From the NCBI RefSeq assembly GCF_903819435.1, contig NZ_CAIJDP010000079.1, positions 124,001-188,000 on the forward strand: 64,000 nucleotides of DNA. Reading direction: 5' to 3'. This DNA comes from Flavobacterium salmonis. GTDB lineage: Bacteria > Bacteroidota > Bacteroidia > Flavobacteriales > Flavobacteriaceae. Shown piece by piece: positions 37,472 through 47,153 of the stretch. A program made the position numbers and the translations under genes. The notes beneath the pieces are model-generated. The model was not told the origin of the DNA. It saw only the letters and a list, made by a program, of their open reading frames with translations, and searched no databases. Position 1 is the stretch's first letter. Every line of letters begins with the position of its first letter.

Positions 37472-37966
37472 TCATTCACCAAACCATTTTAAAACAGGCT
37501 TTTCATCCCTAATTATTACAGGAAGCCACACATATGTCCCATCAATAGGATTCCGGTTTCCAACGGTCTGCCATGAAAATAAACTGATCTTTTTTACCCT
37601 GAACAGGAAAAATATATGTGCTTTGTGAATGAAAAGTAAGCTTTGTATCTTTACCAATACATGGGTTTCCTAAAGTTTCTCACAGTCCCCAAATCGAATT
37701 CGATTTAAAAGAACGTGCTTCATTTGGTTCCCAGCCTGTACAGCCTGAAGTTATCATATAATAAATTACGTCTTTTTTTAAAATTACCGGTGTTTCGTTA
37801 TGACCAGTTGACGCCATTCGGGTCCATTTTTCTGTAAAATCTAAATAATCGTCTGTCAATTCAGAAATATGAAGCGTGAGATTTTCCTCAGAAGAATGGA
37901 TAAGATAGGCTTTCTCATCCCATATACACCGTCAAGTCCCGCGACATCTGCCCTTTTACTCTTCCG
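37472..37966 (-). pseudogene. Truncated, decayed GH43-family glycosidase
   Basis: Minus-strand translation across frames gives SRDLTVYMG, DEKAYLIHSSEENLTLHISE, YYMITSGCTGWEPNEARSF, a stop after SNSIWGL, then KLTFHSQSTYIFPVQGKKDQ, FIFMADRWKPE and finally PIDGTYVWLPVIIRDEKPVL to a TGA at 37472-37474. This is the C-terminal two thirds of a GH43 propeller, similar to exo-beta-1,3-galactanase-like subfamilies. It carries at least two frameshifts and one nonsense codon, and the N-terminal third is gone. The missing end lies exactly where the glf gene ends, marking a junction. Confidence 0.75.
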
Positions 37967-37972
37967 CTAATA

Positions 37973-39073
37973 TTACTTAAACATATTTATTTTTACTAAA
38001 GCTGAGGCAATAACTTGATGCATGTCATAATATTTATATTCGGCTAACCGTCCTCCAAAAATTACATTATTTTCTTTTTTTACTAACTCATTATACTTTG
38101 TAAGTATTTTATTATTATAATCATCATTAATAGGATAGTATGCTTCAGTTCCAGGTTTCCACTCTTGTGGAAATTCTTTAGTAACAATAGTTTTCGATAA
38201 TTTACTGAATTCAAAATGTTTATGCTCTATAATTCGAGTATAAGGAATACTTTTTTCTGTGAAATTTACAACCGAAACACCCTGATAGTTTGGAATACTC
38301 ATGAACTCATGTTCAAAGCGCAGGCTTCTATATTCTAAATGTCCCTATTTATAATCATAAAATTCATCTATTTTACCAGTATAAACTATATGTTTGGCTA
38401 ATTTAGTAAGCTCATCACGATTTTTAAAAAAGTCTACTCCAATTTTAACTTCAATATCTTTTAAAAGTCCTTCAATTAGTTTGTTATATCCACCAATAGG
38501 AATTCCTTGATATTTATCATTAAAATAATTATTATCATAAGTAAACCTTACGGGCAGTCGTTTAATAATAAATGTTGGAAGATCTATAGCTTTACGTCCC
38601 CATTGTTTCTCTGTATATCCTTTTATTAATATTTCGTATATATCTTTCCCAACCATACTGATGGCTTGTTCTTCTAAATTTTTTGGTCGAATAAACCCGG
38701 CTTCCTTAACTTGATTTTTAATCTTCTCTTCTACTTCTACAGGATTTTTAATATTCCAGAGTTGATAAAAAGTATTCATGTTAAATGGTAAATTATATAA
38801 TGTATCTTTATAATTGGCCAATGGTGAATATGTAAAATCTTTAAACTTTACAAATGAATTGACATAGTCCCATATATTTTTATCATTGGTATGAAATATA
38901 TGAGGACCATATTTATGAACATTAATTCCTTTTATATTTTCACAATAGATATTCCCTCCTGCATGTAATCTTTTATCAATAACAAGACATTTTTTTCCGA
39001 GGTTTGTCATTTCACGTGCAAATACTGCACCATATAGCCCTGACCCTACAATTAAAAAATCATATTTTTTCAT
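37973..39073 (-). pseudogene. glf: UDP-galactopyranose mutase interrupted by in-frame amber codon
   Basis: One continuous frame of 367 codons, the normal Glf length, with an internal TAG at 38345-38347 between FYDYK and GHLEYRSLRFEHEF, where Glf proteins normally carry a residue such as Leu. The N-terminal FAD motif FLIVGSGLYGAVFAREM and HKYGPHIFHT, YTEKQWGRKA and NYQGVSVVNFTE are intact. Glf converts UDP-galactopyranose to UDP-galactofuranose. A single base change (e.g. TTG to TAG) would explain the stop; there is no frameshift. Unless suppressed or a sequence error, the enzyme is dead. It ends the glycosyltransferase section of the lanthipeptide cluster, 4 bp after the DUF707-like gene. Confidence 0.88.
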
Positions 39074-39077
39074 CTTT

Positions 39078-39746
39078 TTAAGTACTATATATTTTAAAAC
39101 TTAAATTATATTTCTTCATGTAATCCAGCATCTCTTGATGATTGCTAGATTGTACTGGTCTGGTATGTAATGAATAGATGTCATCAATTATAGCCATATT
39201 AAATTCAGTATAATTAACAATTATACCCCAGTGAAAATCTAACCCCCAACCACTTTTTGATTCATTAAATGTGTGCAACACTTTTCTTAGCGCATCTCTT
39301 GAAAAACAGGGCTGCATGATTTCAACAAAATTTGTAAAACGGATAATTGAGTTTGCTTTTCGGAAAGTATGTGGGTGAGAAAAATATGAATTAGCTATAG
39401 CTGGCTGGGCTAAATCTAACTCATAATTTTCCATAAAATCAAACAACTTTTGTATATTATTCTGATCTATTGCTATATCATCATCTGGCATATAAAAAAA
39501 ATCGTATTGATCAATTAATCTTTCATTATTTTTTAAATAATTGTAAATTAATTTAAATTTATTTCCCGTACCAACAGTAATAAAAGGAGTATCTAATTTA
39601 AACAATTCATACGAGTCATCATAAACTATTAAGTGGAGGTCAAATGCATTCTCACCTTTGATCCACTGTTTATGTAAACTTGAAGCCCCAACAGTTGCTA
39701 TTATACAATGTTTTTTATTCTTGTGCTTCTTTTTTGTTAAATTCAT
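39078..39746 (-). CDS. DUF707-like predicted glycosyltransferase
   Basis: 222 aa, cytoplasmic, no signal peptide. HCIIATVGASSLHKQWI opens a GT-A-like fold. The acidic metal-binding motif is at residues 88-90 (FYMPDDDIAID), followed by QPAIANSYFSHPHTF and the conserved WGLDFHWG. These match DUF707 proteins, predicted glycosyltransferases whose donor is unknown. It precedes glf by 4 bp, so a galactofuranosyl donor is plausible but inferred. Confidence 0.75.
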   Translation of the reverse strand: MNLTKKKHKNKKHCIIATVGASSLHKQWIKGENAFDLHLIVYDDSYELFKLDTPFITVGTGNKFKLIYNYLKNNERLIDQYDFFYMPDDDIAIDQNNIQKLFDFMENYELDLAQPAIANSYFSHPHTFRKANSIIRFTNFVEIMQPCFSRDALRKVLHTFNESKSGWGLDFHWGIIVNYTEFNMAIIDDIYSLHTRPVQSSNHQEMLDYMKKYNLSFKIYST

Positions 39747-39806
39747 GATTGATTCGTTTTAATTTTTGAATAAAAATTTTAAATTTTCAGGATTCTAAGA
39801 TCAAAT

Positions 39807-40643
39807 TCAAATGTTTTTTTCTTCTGAAAATTTTGCCGGATGATATAAGAGACTTTCTGTTATTTCCTGATCACATATATTGGGTTTAAACCTCATAGAA
39901 TTGCCAAATAATTCATTAGACTGATTAATATCAATTCTTTTATAAAATCGGTTTTTGCAATTTTCAGGCACGTACGGGCCTAAACCTCCAAAATCCTGTA
40001 TATTAAAACCTCCGTGTTTTAGCAAAGTTGGAATAAGCACTTCATGATGCCCCTGCCATCCATTTTTTAATTGATTGTGTAAATACTCTAATGCTTTATT
40101 TGAGAGACGGTATATTGGATTAAAGGACCGCACTTTATTTTCTGAAAGAATTATTTTTTTTTGATGAAATAATGTATTCCACCAATACCAATTGGGATTT
40201 TCATTGAAATCATTCATGTGAGAACTTATAAAATCTGCAGAATTAAATTTTAAAAAAAAAGCAAAAAAATCTTGCCAATTTCCGTTATAATGCACATCAT
40301 CTTCAATTAACCAGTAAAAATTATATCCGGGATTTTCCAGAAAGAACTGCAGTAATGGAAAATGATTATTACCCGGCAATAAATCTTCCCCAATAGCCTT
40401 ATAACCAATATCTGCAAGAATATCATTTGTGAAAGGAAATATTCTTATATTTTTTTTAAATTCTACATTTTCATCATTATGATTACTATGAAATAAAAGA
40501 TAAGCTTTATGGTGATTACTAACTTTACTAAGGGATTCATATTTTTGATATATCACTTTATTAGTTTTGTTTGTTAATAGTAATAAAGCTGATTTCAAAT
40601 TATTACATTCATTCACTTTAGAATTGTCTTTAAAAAATTCCAT
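39807..40643 (-). CDS. Predicted GT-A glycosyltransferase-like protein
   Basis: 278 aa, no signal peptide. YNFYWLIEDDVHYNGNW with the acidic triplet at residues 114-116 resembles the DxD metal site of GT-A transferases; an Arg/Lys-rich N-terminal Rossmann-like half and GWQGHHEVLIPTLLKHGGF near 200 resemble DUF3405-like proteins. Family assignment is tentative. Co-directional with its neighbours (gaps of 48 and 60 bp), it likely belongs to a sugar-attachment module. Confidence 0.6.
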   Translation of the reverse strand: MEFFKDNSKVNECNNLKSALLLLTNKTNKVIYQKYESLSKVSNHHKAYLLFHSNHNDENVEFKKNIRIFPFTNDILADIGYKAIGEDLLPGNNHFPLLQFFLENPGYNFYWLIEDDVHYNGNWQDFFAFFLKFNSADFISSHMNDFNENPNWYWWNTLFHQKKIILSENKVRSFNPIYRLSNKALEYLHNQLKNGWQGHHEVLIPTLLKHGGFNIQDFGGLGPYVPENCKNRFYKRIDINQSNELFGNSMRFKPNICDQEITESLLYHPAKFSEEKNI

Positions 40644-40691
40644 CAGATTCTTAGTTTTATTTCGTTAAAAGTTTCTGTGACCAACTATTTT

Positions 40692-41600
40692 TTAAACATT
40701 ATATTTTTCTATTGCGTTTATCAATAAATAATAGAGGCTAATTTTGTTTTTTACACTAAATACTTCTATTATTTTATTTAGAGCAGTATTAATTTCAATA
40801 GCGTTATTTTCTAAAGTAAAATTTTCATTAAAAAAAGTATAGACAAAATTGTGCCATTCCATTTCCCATTTTTCTTCATAATAATCTACTTTAATATTTC
40901 TATATTCCTTTAAATAGGGTAGTAAAACATCTTTGTTCTCTAAGAAATATTGTTCGTTTAAATCTGTGATTTCTCGTGGCATATTTAAATCATATTGGGA
41001 ATGTTCGATTTCTAACAGCCTTTTAATTATTTTTAATATGTCATTGTCAGAAATCTTTATTGCATTAAAAAAAATTGTAATAATCTGAAACATTATTTCA
41101 TTTATTGATAAATGAAATTCATCCTTATATTCAGTAAAAGCAGAAAATAATAAATCCGTTAATCCAATATTGAAACCTTGCCAAGAATCAGAATCATTTT
41201 CAAATAATCCATAATGAATAGAATTATTTTTGAAATTCATAAAACTTCGAAAGTTTTCTTCTTTTACGATTTTTAATTCTGAAGGATTTTTAGCAAGAAA
41301 CTCTTTAAAATAGCTATCTATTGACTTTGCAATTTCGAGAGCATTTTCTTTTTGTACTACAAACACTAATCTTATATTATATCCTCTTAGCTCGTTTAAA
41401 TAAAAATAAAACGGCAAATTTTTATTTTGCGAAATAAAAGGAAATATAGCGTCTACTACTAAAATATCCCACATTAATTTATCGTAAAAAATAGAAATAC
41501 ATACATTTATTGTATCTTCATTCTGAATAACATTTGAGTTATTATTCGATTTGAATTTTATCTTTTTATTCGAAGTGAGCGTCTCCATAAGATTCTTCAT
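40692..41600 (-). CDS. Divergent SpaB_C/thiopeptide-type maturation protein candidate
   Basis: 302 aa, not clearly assignable. Residues ~50-95 (FISQNKNLPFYFYLNELRGY, then NIRLVFVVQ) parallel the opening of the SpaB_C-type protein at 46246 (INKWFFIRYYDPEFHLRIRV), suggesting a distant, possibly inactive relative of the lanthipeptide dehydratase elimination domain. Its start overlaps the glycosyltransferase gene by 35 bp, so the two are tightly coupled. An accessory or peptide-binding role is inferred. Confidence 0.5.
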   Translation of the reverse strand: MKNLMETLTSNKKIKFKSNNNSNVIQNEDTINVCISIFYDKLMWDILVVDAIFPFISQNKNLPFYFYLNELRGYNIRLVFVVQKENALEIAKSIDSYFKEFLAKNPSELKIVKEENFRSFMNFKNNSIHYGLFENDSDSWQGFNIGLTDLLFSAFTEYKDEFHLSINEIMFQIITIFFNAIKISDNDILKIIKRLLEIEHSQYDLNMPREITDLNEQYFLENKDVLLPYLKEYRNIKVDYYEEKWEMEWHNFVYTFFNENFTLENNAIEINTALNKIIEVFSVKNKISLYYLLINAIEKYNV

Positions 41601-42591
41601 TAACAGTTATTCTTTTATGGGTCAAATTTTTATTCATTTTTATGCGGTTACTCATTTGAGAAAAAAGCATTATTAATGATGAGCAAAATGCCTCATTCAA
41701 TACTTCAAAATACTCTGAATTATTAGCAATTGAAATATCTCCTTCTTTGAAAATAATTTTATCATTGGAAATGAATTGTCCAAATTTCCAACTATCATCA
41801 AGCAAAATAATATTATATTCAAAACTTTTTTTTGTAATAAATATATTTTCAGTAGATTCTGAATTTAAAGTTGATTTTTCAACAATAGAACCAGCATACA
41901 CCTCGTTATTACTAAAGCAGTAAACTAACTCAGTAATTGATGGTGTTTTATGTTTCATATATATATGTTTTATTTCTATGTTATTATACTCGTTTTTAAG
42001 GCGTTCAACATCACTATGAGGTAAAGCGTTTAGAAATTTTTCAGGAAACAGCACTACTTTTCTTCCTAACAATTCAAGACGATTTCTTAAGTCAAAATCT
42101 TCAAAACCATAACCTTTCATATTTTCATCATATCCTCGTAATGTTTCAAAATCATCTTTCTTTAAACATATCCTGCCACAACAATCTCTTTGTGTACCTT
42201 TATCTACTGATAAATATATATTTTCACCTTTTAAAAAAGACTCATTAATAAAATTAGCAAATCCTTCACCTATAAAATTGTCAGCATCTACATTACACAC
42301 TATGTCTCCAGTGGCTTGTTTTGAAACAACATTCTTTGAATGACTCATTAAAAAATATTCGGGTTCACTCGTTTTTATGTATTTTAAGACACCTTGCTTT
42401 ATATATTGAGACATTTCTGTATTTATCCATTTATCTAACTCGTCTGTTGAATTATAATTAAGCACAATAAATTCTACATTTCCATAATCTAAATTATCTT
42501 TAATGTTTTTTGGTAAAGTTTCTTTTAGAAAACTTAAACGATTCATACACACCGTACAAAAAGATATTTTATGTTTTTTTTTTGCAATCAT
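41566..42591 (-). CDS. GT2-family glycosyltransferase (galactosyltransferase-like)
   Basis: 341 aa. Residues 8-200 form a GT-A domain: KISFCTVCMNRLSFLKETLP, the DxD motif Asp-Ala-Asp at 102-104 (VCNVDADNFIGEG), and GYGFEDFDLRNRLELLGRK, the ED/W-type acceptor motif of beta-galactosyltransferase-like GT2 enzymes. The last ~120 residues are extra and unrecognised, possibly peptide binding. No membrane segment is seen. It is the first of the sugar-related genes after the exporter, 29 bp past HlyD, so a role in glycosylating the cluster's peptide is plausible. Confidence 0.78.
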   Translation of the reverse strand: MIAKKKHKISFCTVCMNRLSFLKETLPKNIKDNLDYGNVEFIVLNYNSTDELDKWINTEMSQYIKQGVLKYIKTSEPEYFLMSHSKNVVSKQATGDIVCNVDADNFIGEGFANFINESFLKGENIYLSVDKGTQRDCCGRICLKKDDFETLRGYDENMKGYGFEDFDLRNRLELLGRKVVLFPEKFLNALPHSDVERLKNEYNNIEIKHIYMKHKTPSITELVYCFSNNEVYAGSIVEKSTLNSESTENIFITKKSFEYNIILLDDSWKFGQFISNDKIIFKEGDISIANNSEYFEVLNEAFCSSLIMLFSQMSNRIKMNKNLTHKRITVNEESYGDAHFE

Positions 42592-42620
42592 GATTTATAA
42601 TTAAAGCTTTTAAATAAAAA

Positions 42621-43931
42621 TTAATTGTAGGTAAGTACCTCTCTGAATTTGTAGAATATGCGTTCCGCTACACTTAGATTTTCAGTAACAATTTCAGCGT
42701 TTCCTAGTAATTCCTGGGTAAATTTTAAACTTTTATTGTAGGATGTTTTTGTCCCTTTTGGAAGGGTAATAAAAACTGTATAATTCCCTTCCGTATCAGG
42801 AGATATAGAAAAATTTGTGACTTTACCAATAAGCATTCCATATTGCTGATATGGATAATTATCTAATTTGACAAATACTTTTTGTCCAACACTTACTTTT
42901 CCAGCGTTTTGAGCAGGTATCACGAGCTTCCCAACTAAATTGGAGGTACTTATTGGTAGAATTGTAAAAACTACATTCCCAACATTTACAAATTGATTTG
43001 CACCCCAAAAATCTTGAAAGCTAATAACACCATTTATCGAAGATATCAACGCATAGTTGTATTCCCAATTTCTAATTGCTTCTTTAAGTAAATCATACGA
43101 TTGTTTCAAATTTTTTAATAATCTGGTACTGTCTTCCTGTTCATTAATTTTAGTACTTATTAGTGTATGGTTAGCAGAAGAAATATTTTCTGTAATCTGT
43201 GAAATAGAAATTGCCATCGAACTAATGTTTTTTTGAATTTGTATAAACTCTAATTCCTTTAATTCATAATCTCTTTGCGAAATAATACCTTTTTCAAATA
43301 AATGTTTATCTCTTTCAAAATCTATTTGTTTTAACTTAAATTCGCGTTCTTGCAACCGTTTTTGAGCAATTTGATTTCCTAACTGATTTTTTAATTCCTG
43401 AAGGGATATTTTATTATCACCTAATTGATTTGTATAGGGATCTAAATTTTTTAATAAAAAATAATCGGTGTAACTTTTTTCAAAATTCACATAGGCATTA
43501 TTAATATCTCCTAATGTAAGATGAGAAGTTTTGTTAAATGGAAAGCGAAAGCTGTTTATCTCAAATGGAAGTGTATCAATAATATTTTTCAATAAATAAA
43601 CATCCCTGAAATTCCCTGTATTTTTTATAATGGCTAATTTTTGGCCTTTTTTAACAGTATCCCTGTTTTTAATGAAAATTTTATCTAATTGTCCTGAATA
43701 CCTTGATGTCACTTTTTCAGTAGGTTGGTTAGTTGTTACTAATATTTTAGCTGTTACAAAATCCGGATATTTGATAATAAAAGACAGGCAAACTATGATG
43801 CAAACAAACATAAAAACAAGTGTAATACCCCACCTGATAATCCAGATTGGTGGATTTGACAAAATTTCCTGAACTTCCTCGGATCTTAAATTTAAGTTAT
43901 CTTCTTTTTGATTTTTAGGCATAGCTATCAT
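42621..43931 (-). CDS. HlyD-family membrane fusion protein of peptide exporter
   Basis: 436 aa. A short cytoplasmic N-terminus is followed by one transmembrane segment (~35-58), a biotinyl-lipoyl-like half (RYSGQLDKIFIKNRDTVKKG), a long coiled-coil hairpin (~180-280) and the second lipoyl/beta-barrel part (GVISFQDFWGANQFVNVGNV, AGKVSVGQKVFVKLD). It links the inner-membrane ABC transporter to the outer membrane. Its start overlaps the ABC gene by 17 bp, so the two are made together. Confidence 0.92.
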   Translation of the reverse strand: MIAMPKNQKEDNLNLRSEEVQEILSNPPIWIIRWGITLVFMFVCIIVCLSFIIKYPDFVTAKILVTTNQPTEKVTSRYSGQLDKIFIKNRDTVKKGQKLAIIKNTGNFRDVYLLKNIIDTLPFEINSFRFPFNKTSHLTLGDINNAYVNFEKSYTDYFLLKNLDPYTNQLGDNKISLQELKNQLGNQIAQKRLQEREFKLKQIDFERDKHLFEKGIISQRDYELKELEFIQIQKNISSMAISISQITENISSANHTLISTKINEQEDSTRLLKNLKQSYDLLKEAIRNWEYNYALISSINGVISFQDFWGANQFVNVGNVVFTILPISTSNLVGKLVIPAQNAGKVSVGQKVFVKLDNYPYQQYGMLIGKVTNFSISPDTEGNYTVFITLPKGTKTSYNKSLKFTQELLGNAEIVTENLSVAERIFYKFREVLTYN

Positions 43932-46125
43932 TACTTAATTTTTCTAACTCCAATTGATTTTTCACTAAACTATAGTAAACTCCTTGTTTATCTAATAATT
44001 CATTATGCTTACCGGATTCTTTTACTTTACCATCGTCTATAACCACTATTTGATCTGCATTTTTGACTGTACTTAAACGATGTGCAATGATTACAACAGT
44101 TCTGTCTTTAAAAAAATGATTTAAATTTTCCATAATAATTCGCTCATTTTTAGCATCTAAAGCAGATGTTGCTTCGTCAAAAAATAATATATCCGGATTT
44201 TTATAAACTGCTCTGGCTATAAATAGACGTTGTTTTTGCCCCGTGCTTACCCCAACTCCTTCATTACCTATTTTAGTGTTAAAACCAAGGGGTAAGGATT
44301 GAATGAAATCATAAATATTCGCTACTTTTGTTGCTAGTATTAAGCGTTCCTGATCTATGCTTTCATCTCCCACTGCAATATTGTAAGCTATAGTATCATT
44401 AAACACATAACCTTCCTGCATTACTACACCACAATTGGCCCGCCAGCTTTTATGAGATATCGAGCTTAAATAATGTTCGCCAAATAAAATAGTTCCTTTT
44501 TCAATATCGTAGAACTTTAAAAGTATTTTCATTAGAGTAGTTTTACCACTACCGCTAGCACCTACAATAGCTGTTATTTTATTAGCAGGGATTTTTATGT
44601 TTATCCCTTTTATTGTATTTTTATTACTCCCTAAATACCTAAATGTTACATCCTGAATCTCTATATCCTGACCGGTTTTTATATTAGATATTAAATGTTT
44701 TTCTTTTCCTTCTTCGTCTTCTTTATTGTGAATTTCTCCTAACCGTTCTAAACTTATCTTAGCGTCTTGAGCCGCCTGAATAAAACCAACTAATTGCTCA
44801 ATAGGGCTATTTAACTGACCAATAATATACTGAACGGAAAGCATCATCCCTAAAGTAATAGATCCATCAATCACTAAAAGCGCAGAGGTAAATGTGATTA
44901 AAATATTTTTTATTTGATTAATAAATGACGCGCCAACTGCTTGTGTTTGCTGTAAGGATAAACTTTGCATGGATACTTTAAATAATCGTGCCTGTACGTA
45001 TTCCCATTTCCATCGTTTTTGCTTTTCGGCATTGTGCAATTTTATTTCCTGCATCCCATTAATAAGTTCAATAACGGTACTTTGTTCCTGACTCAATTGA
45101 GAAAAACGTCTGTAATCTAATTCTTTACGGCGTTTTAAAAAAAATAAAATCCAAAGCACATAAATGATACTGCCAACAGCAAATATGAAAAAGATAGATA
45201 AACTGTAATAAATTAGTACTGCTCCAAAAACAAATAAATTGACCATAGAAAACAGGGTATTTAATGTAGAACCTGTAAGTAAGGTTTCTATACGGCTGTG
45301 GTCATTAATCCGCTGCATAATATCACCCGTCATTCTGGTATCAAAATAAGATATAGGCAAATTCATTAATTTTATAAAAAAATCAGAGACTAATGAAATA
45401 TTAATGCGGGTACTTAAATGCAATAAAATCCAACTTCTAAAAAAACCAACACTTGTTTGCCCAAGGAACAACATTACCTGAGCAATCAGTACTATATAAA
45501 TAAAATGAATGTCCTGATTTTGTATACCAATATCCACAATACTTTGAGTTATAAAAGGAAAAATAAGTTGCAGTATACTACCAACTATCAAACCAATAAC
45601 AAGCTGTAGAATTAAACTTTTGTATTTAAATAAATATTGAAAAAGGAAACGAAACGATTTTTTATCGGTTTCATTCCAGTTTATTTGTTTAAACCTTGGA
45701 GTAATTTCTAATAATAGAGCAATTCCTTCCTTTGTATCCTTTGTAGCATTATTACCTATCCAACAAGTAATAAACTCCTGTTTAGTATATGAAATAAGAC
45801 CATATGAAGGGTCAGAAACATATACTATATCTTTTTTAATTTTATAGACTACTACAAAATGGGCTTTATTCCAATGAGCAATTAAAGGAAAAGAAGCCTC
45901 TGTAAGTGTATCAAAATCTAATTTAACACCTAAGGATTTAAAACCAATGGCTTCAGCGGCATCACTTAACTTGAATAAATTACTACCCTCTCTGGTGGTT
46001 TCTGATAAATCCCGAATATCTTGCAAAGAGATTAATTTACCATAATGTTTTGCTATAATGCGTAAACAAGTTGGACCGCAATCTTTAGAGTCGGGTTGTA
46101 TATAAAAGGGAAAATCTTTTTTCAA
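43915..46125 (-). CDS. C39-peptidase-containing ABC exporter (bacteriocin PCAT)
   Basis: 736 aa. An N-terminal C39 peptidase with Gln 10, Cys 16, His 89 and Asp 105 (IQPDSKDCGPTC, NKAHFVVV, VSDPSYG) cuts leaders after a double glycine. Then come six transmembrane helices (~160-440) and an ATPase with Walker A GASGSGKTT, signature VSTGQKQRL and Walker B DILFFDEATSALD. It removes the leader of the modified precursor (GG motif at 52407-52625) while exporting it. All catalytic residues are present. The start is at ATG 46125, 120 bp after the SpaB_C-like gene. Confidence 0.95.
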   Translation of the reverse strand: MKKDFPFYIQPDSKDCGPTCLRIIAKHYGKLISLQDIRDLSETTREGSNLFKLSDAAEAIGFKSLGVKLDFDTLTEASFPLIAHWNKAHFVVVYKIKKDIVYVSDPSYGLISYTKQEFITCWIGNNATKDTKEGIALLLEITPRFKQINWNETDKKSFRFLFQYLFKYKSLILQLVIGLIVGSILQLIFPFITQSIVDIGIQNQDIHFIYIVLIAQVMLFLGQTSVGFFRSWILLHLSTRINISLVSDFFIKLMNLPISYFDTRMTGDIMQRINDHSRIETLLTGSTLNTLFSMVNLFVFGAVLIYYSLSIFFIFAVGSIIYVLWILFFLKRRKELDYRRFSQLSQEQSTVIELINGMQEIKLHNAEKQKRWKWEYVQARLFKVSMQSLSLQQTQAVGASFINQIKNILITFTSALLVIDGSITLGMMLSVQYIIGQLNSPIEQLVGFIQAAQDAKISLERLGEIHNKEDEEGKEKHLISNIKTGQDIEIQDVTFRYLGSNKNTIKGINIKIPANKITAIVGASGSGKTTLMKILLKFYDIEKGTILFGEHYLSSISHKSWRANCGVVMQEGYVFNDTIAYNIAVGDESIDQERLILATKVANIYDFIQSLPLGFNTKIGNEGVGVSTGQKQRLFIARAVYKNPDILFFDEATSALDAKNERIIMENLNHFFKDRTVVIIAHRLSTVKNADQIVVIDDGKVKESGKHNELLDKQGVYYSLVKNQLELEKLSNDSYA

Positions 46126-46245
46126 TATATGAATTACATTTAGGATTTAAAAAATATTATAAGTTTTGTCAAATTCATTGGTTTCAAACAAAAAAGTGAG
46201 ACTAATTATAAAAAGTAGTTTGCATTTTTATTTGATAAAAATTAA

Positions 46246-47133
46246 TCATAATTCCATTACTACTTCTTTATATTTCATTTGAGCTATTTTAGATTCATAG
46301 TAATATAAAAGTAAGTGATAACTAACAAATTCGTTTTCTCTACCTTTAGTTCTGTATAATCTATTAAAACTCATATGTGAAATACTAAATATAAGTTCGT
46401 CTATATTTTCAATATTTGATCCTTCCTTGATTATTTTAGCTATTGATTGTTCTATTTTTTGGTCTCTCATAGTTACGAAAGAGATCAATTCATTATGGTC
46501 TGTCTTTTTTGATAGAAAAGAATTTATTTCATTTTTGTTTTTTCGATATTTCAGACTTAACTGGCGTTTTAAATTAGTGTCATAATTCATTTCTTTTCTA
46601 AATGCTGACACAAATTTTTCCATTAGATATTTCTTTCTTTCTATAGGAATCTTAAATACATTAAGCAAACTATCTAAACTGTAAAGACCTGCTAACCATT
46701 GAACATTTTTAACTTTTGTGTTTTCAGTATAATCTAATATTTTTACAATCATTTCACTATCATGATAAAAAATATTTTCAATATCCTCTATATAATCTGT
46801 ACCATATCTTTCTAATTCCCTGCTATACGTATCTGTTTGTAATTTCCAAATCAGGTTTTGTTCCATTAATGTTTTTGATAATGAACTTAAATCCTGGATA
46901 ATAGGGAGGATGTTTTTTTGATCTGTCAAATAAACTCTGATACGTAAATGAAATTCAGGATCATAATATCTAATAAAAAACCATTTGTTTATATAATTAT
47001 TCTCCTTCCAAATATTAATCATTGGTACAAAATAATCAACCAATAAACTATCTGCAGTTTTAACACCAGTATAAATTTTAAAATAGAACCATTCATCTCC
47101 TAAAATAAAATCCCTTTTACTATTTCCATCCAT
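46246..47133 (-). CDS. Thiopeptide-type/SpaB_C lanthipeptide dehydratase elimination subunit
   Basis: 295 aa. KWFFIRYYDPEFHLRIRVYL is the diagnostic SpaB_C segment, followed by DTYSRELERYGTDYIEDIEN, also typical. In split LanB systems this protein performs glutamate elimination on Ser/Thr residues glutamylated by the partner. It follows the LanB N-terminal gene by 20 bp, and the two together replace a single LanB of about 1000 aa. Split dehydratases are known from thiopeptides and, as I recall, from the pinensin lantibiotics of Chitinophaga. Confidence 0.88.
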   Translation of the reverse strand: MDGNSKRDFILGDEWFYFKIYTGVKTADSLLVDYFVPMINIWKENNYINKWFFIRYYDPEFHLRIRVYLTDQKNILPIIQDLSSLSKTLMEQNLIWKLQTDTYSRELERYGTDYIEDIENIFYHDSEMIVKILDYTENTKVKNVQWLAGLYSLDSLLNVFKIPIERKKYLMEKFVSAFRKEMNYDTNLKRQLSLKYRKNKNEINSFLSKKTDHNELISFVTMRDQKIEQSIAKIIKEGSNIENIDELIFSISHMSFNRLYRTKGRENEFVSYHLLLYYYESKIAQMKYKEVVMEL

Positions 47134-47153
47134 TATTCGATATTTTAATTGTA

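Noticed and set aside
37257..37475. 72-codon minus-strand frame ahead of the GH2 gene
   Set aside because: Lys/Phe-rich AT-driven frame between the GH43 wreck and the GH2 leader; no ribosome site or family.
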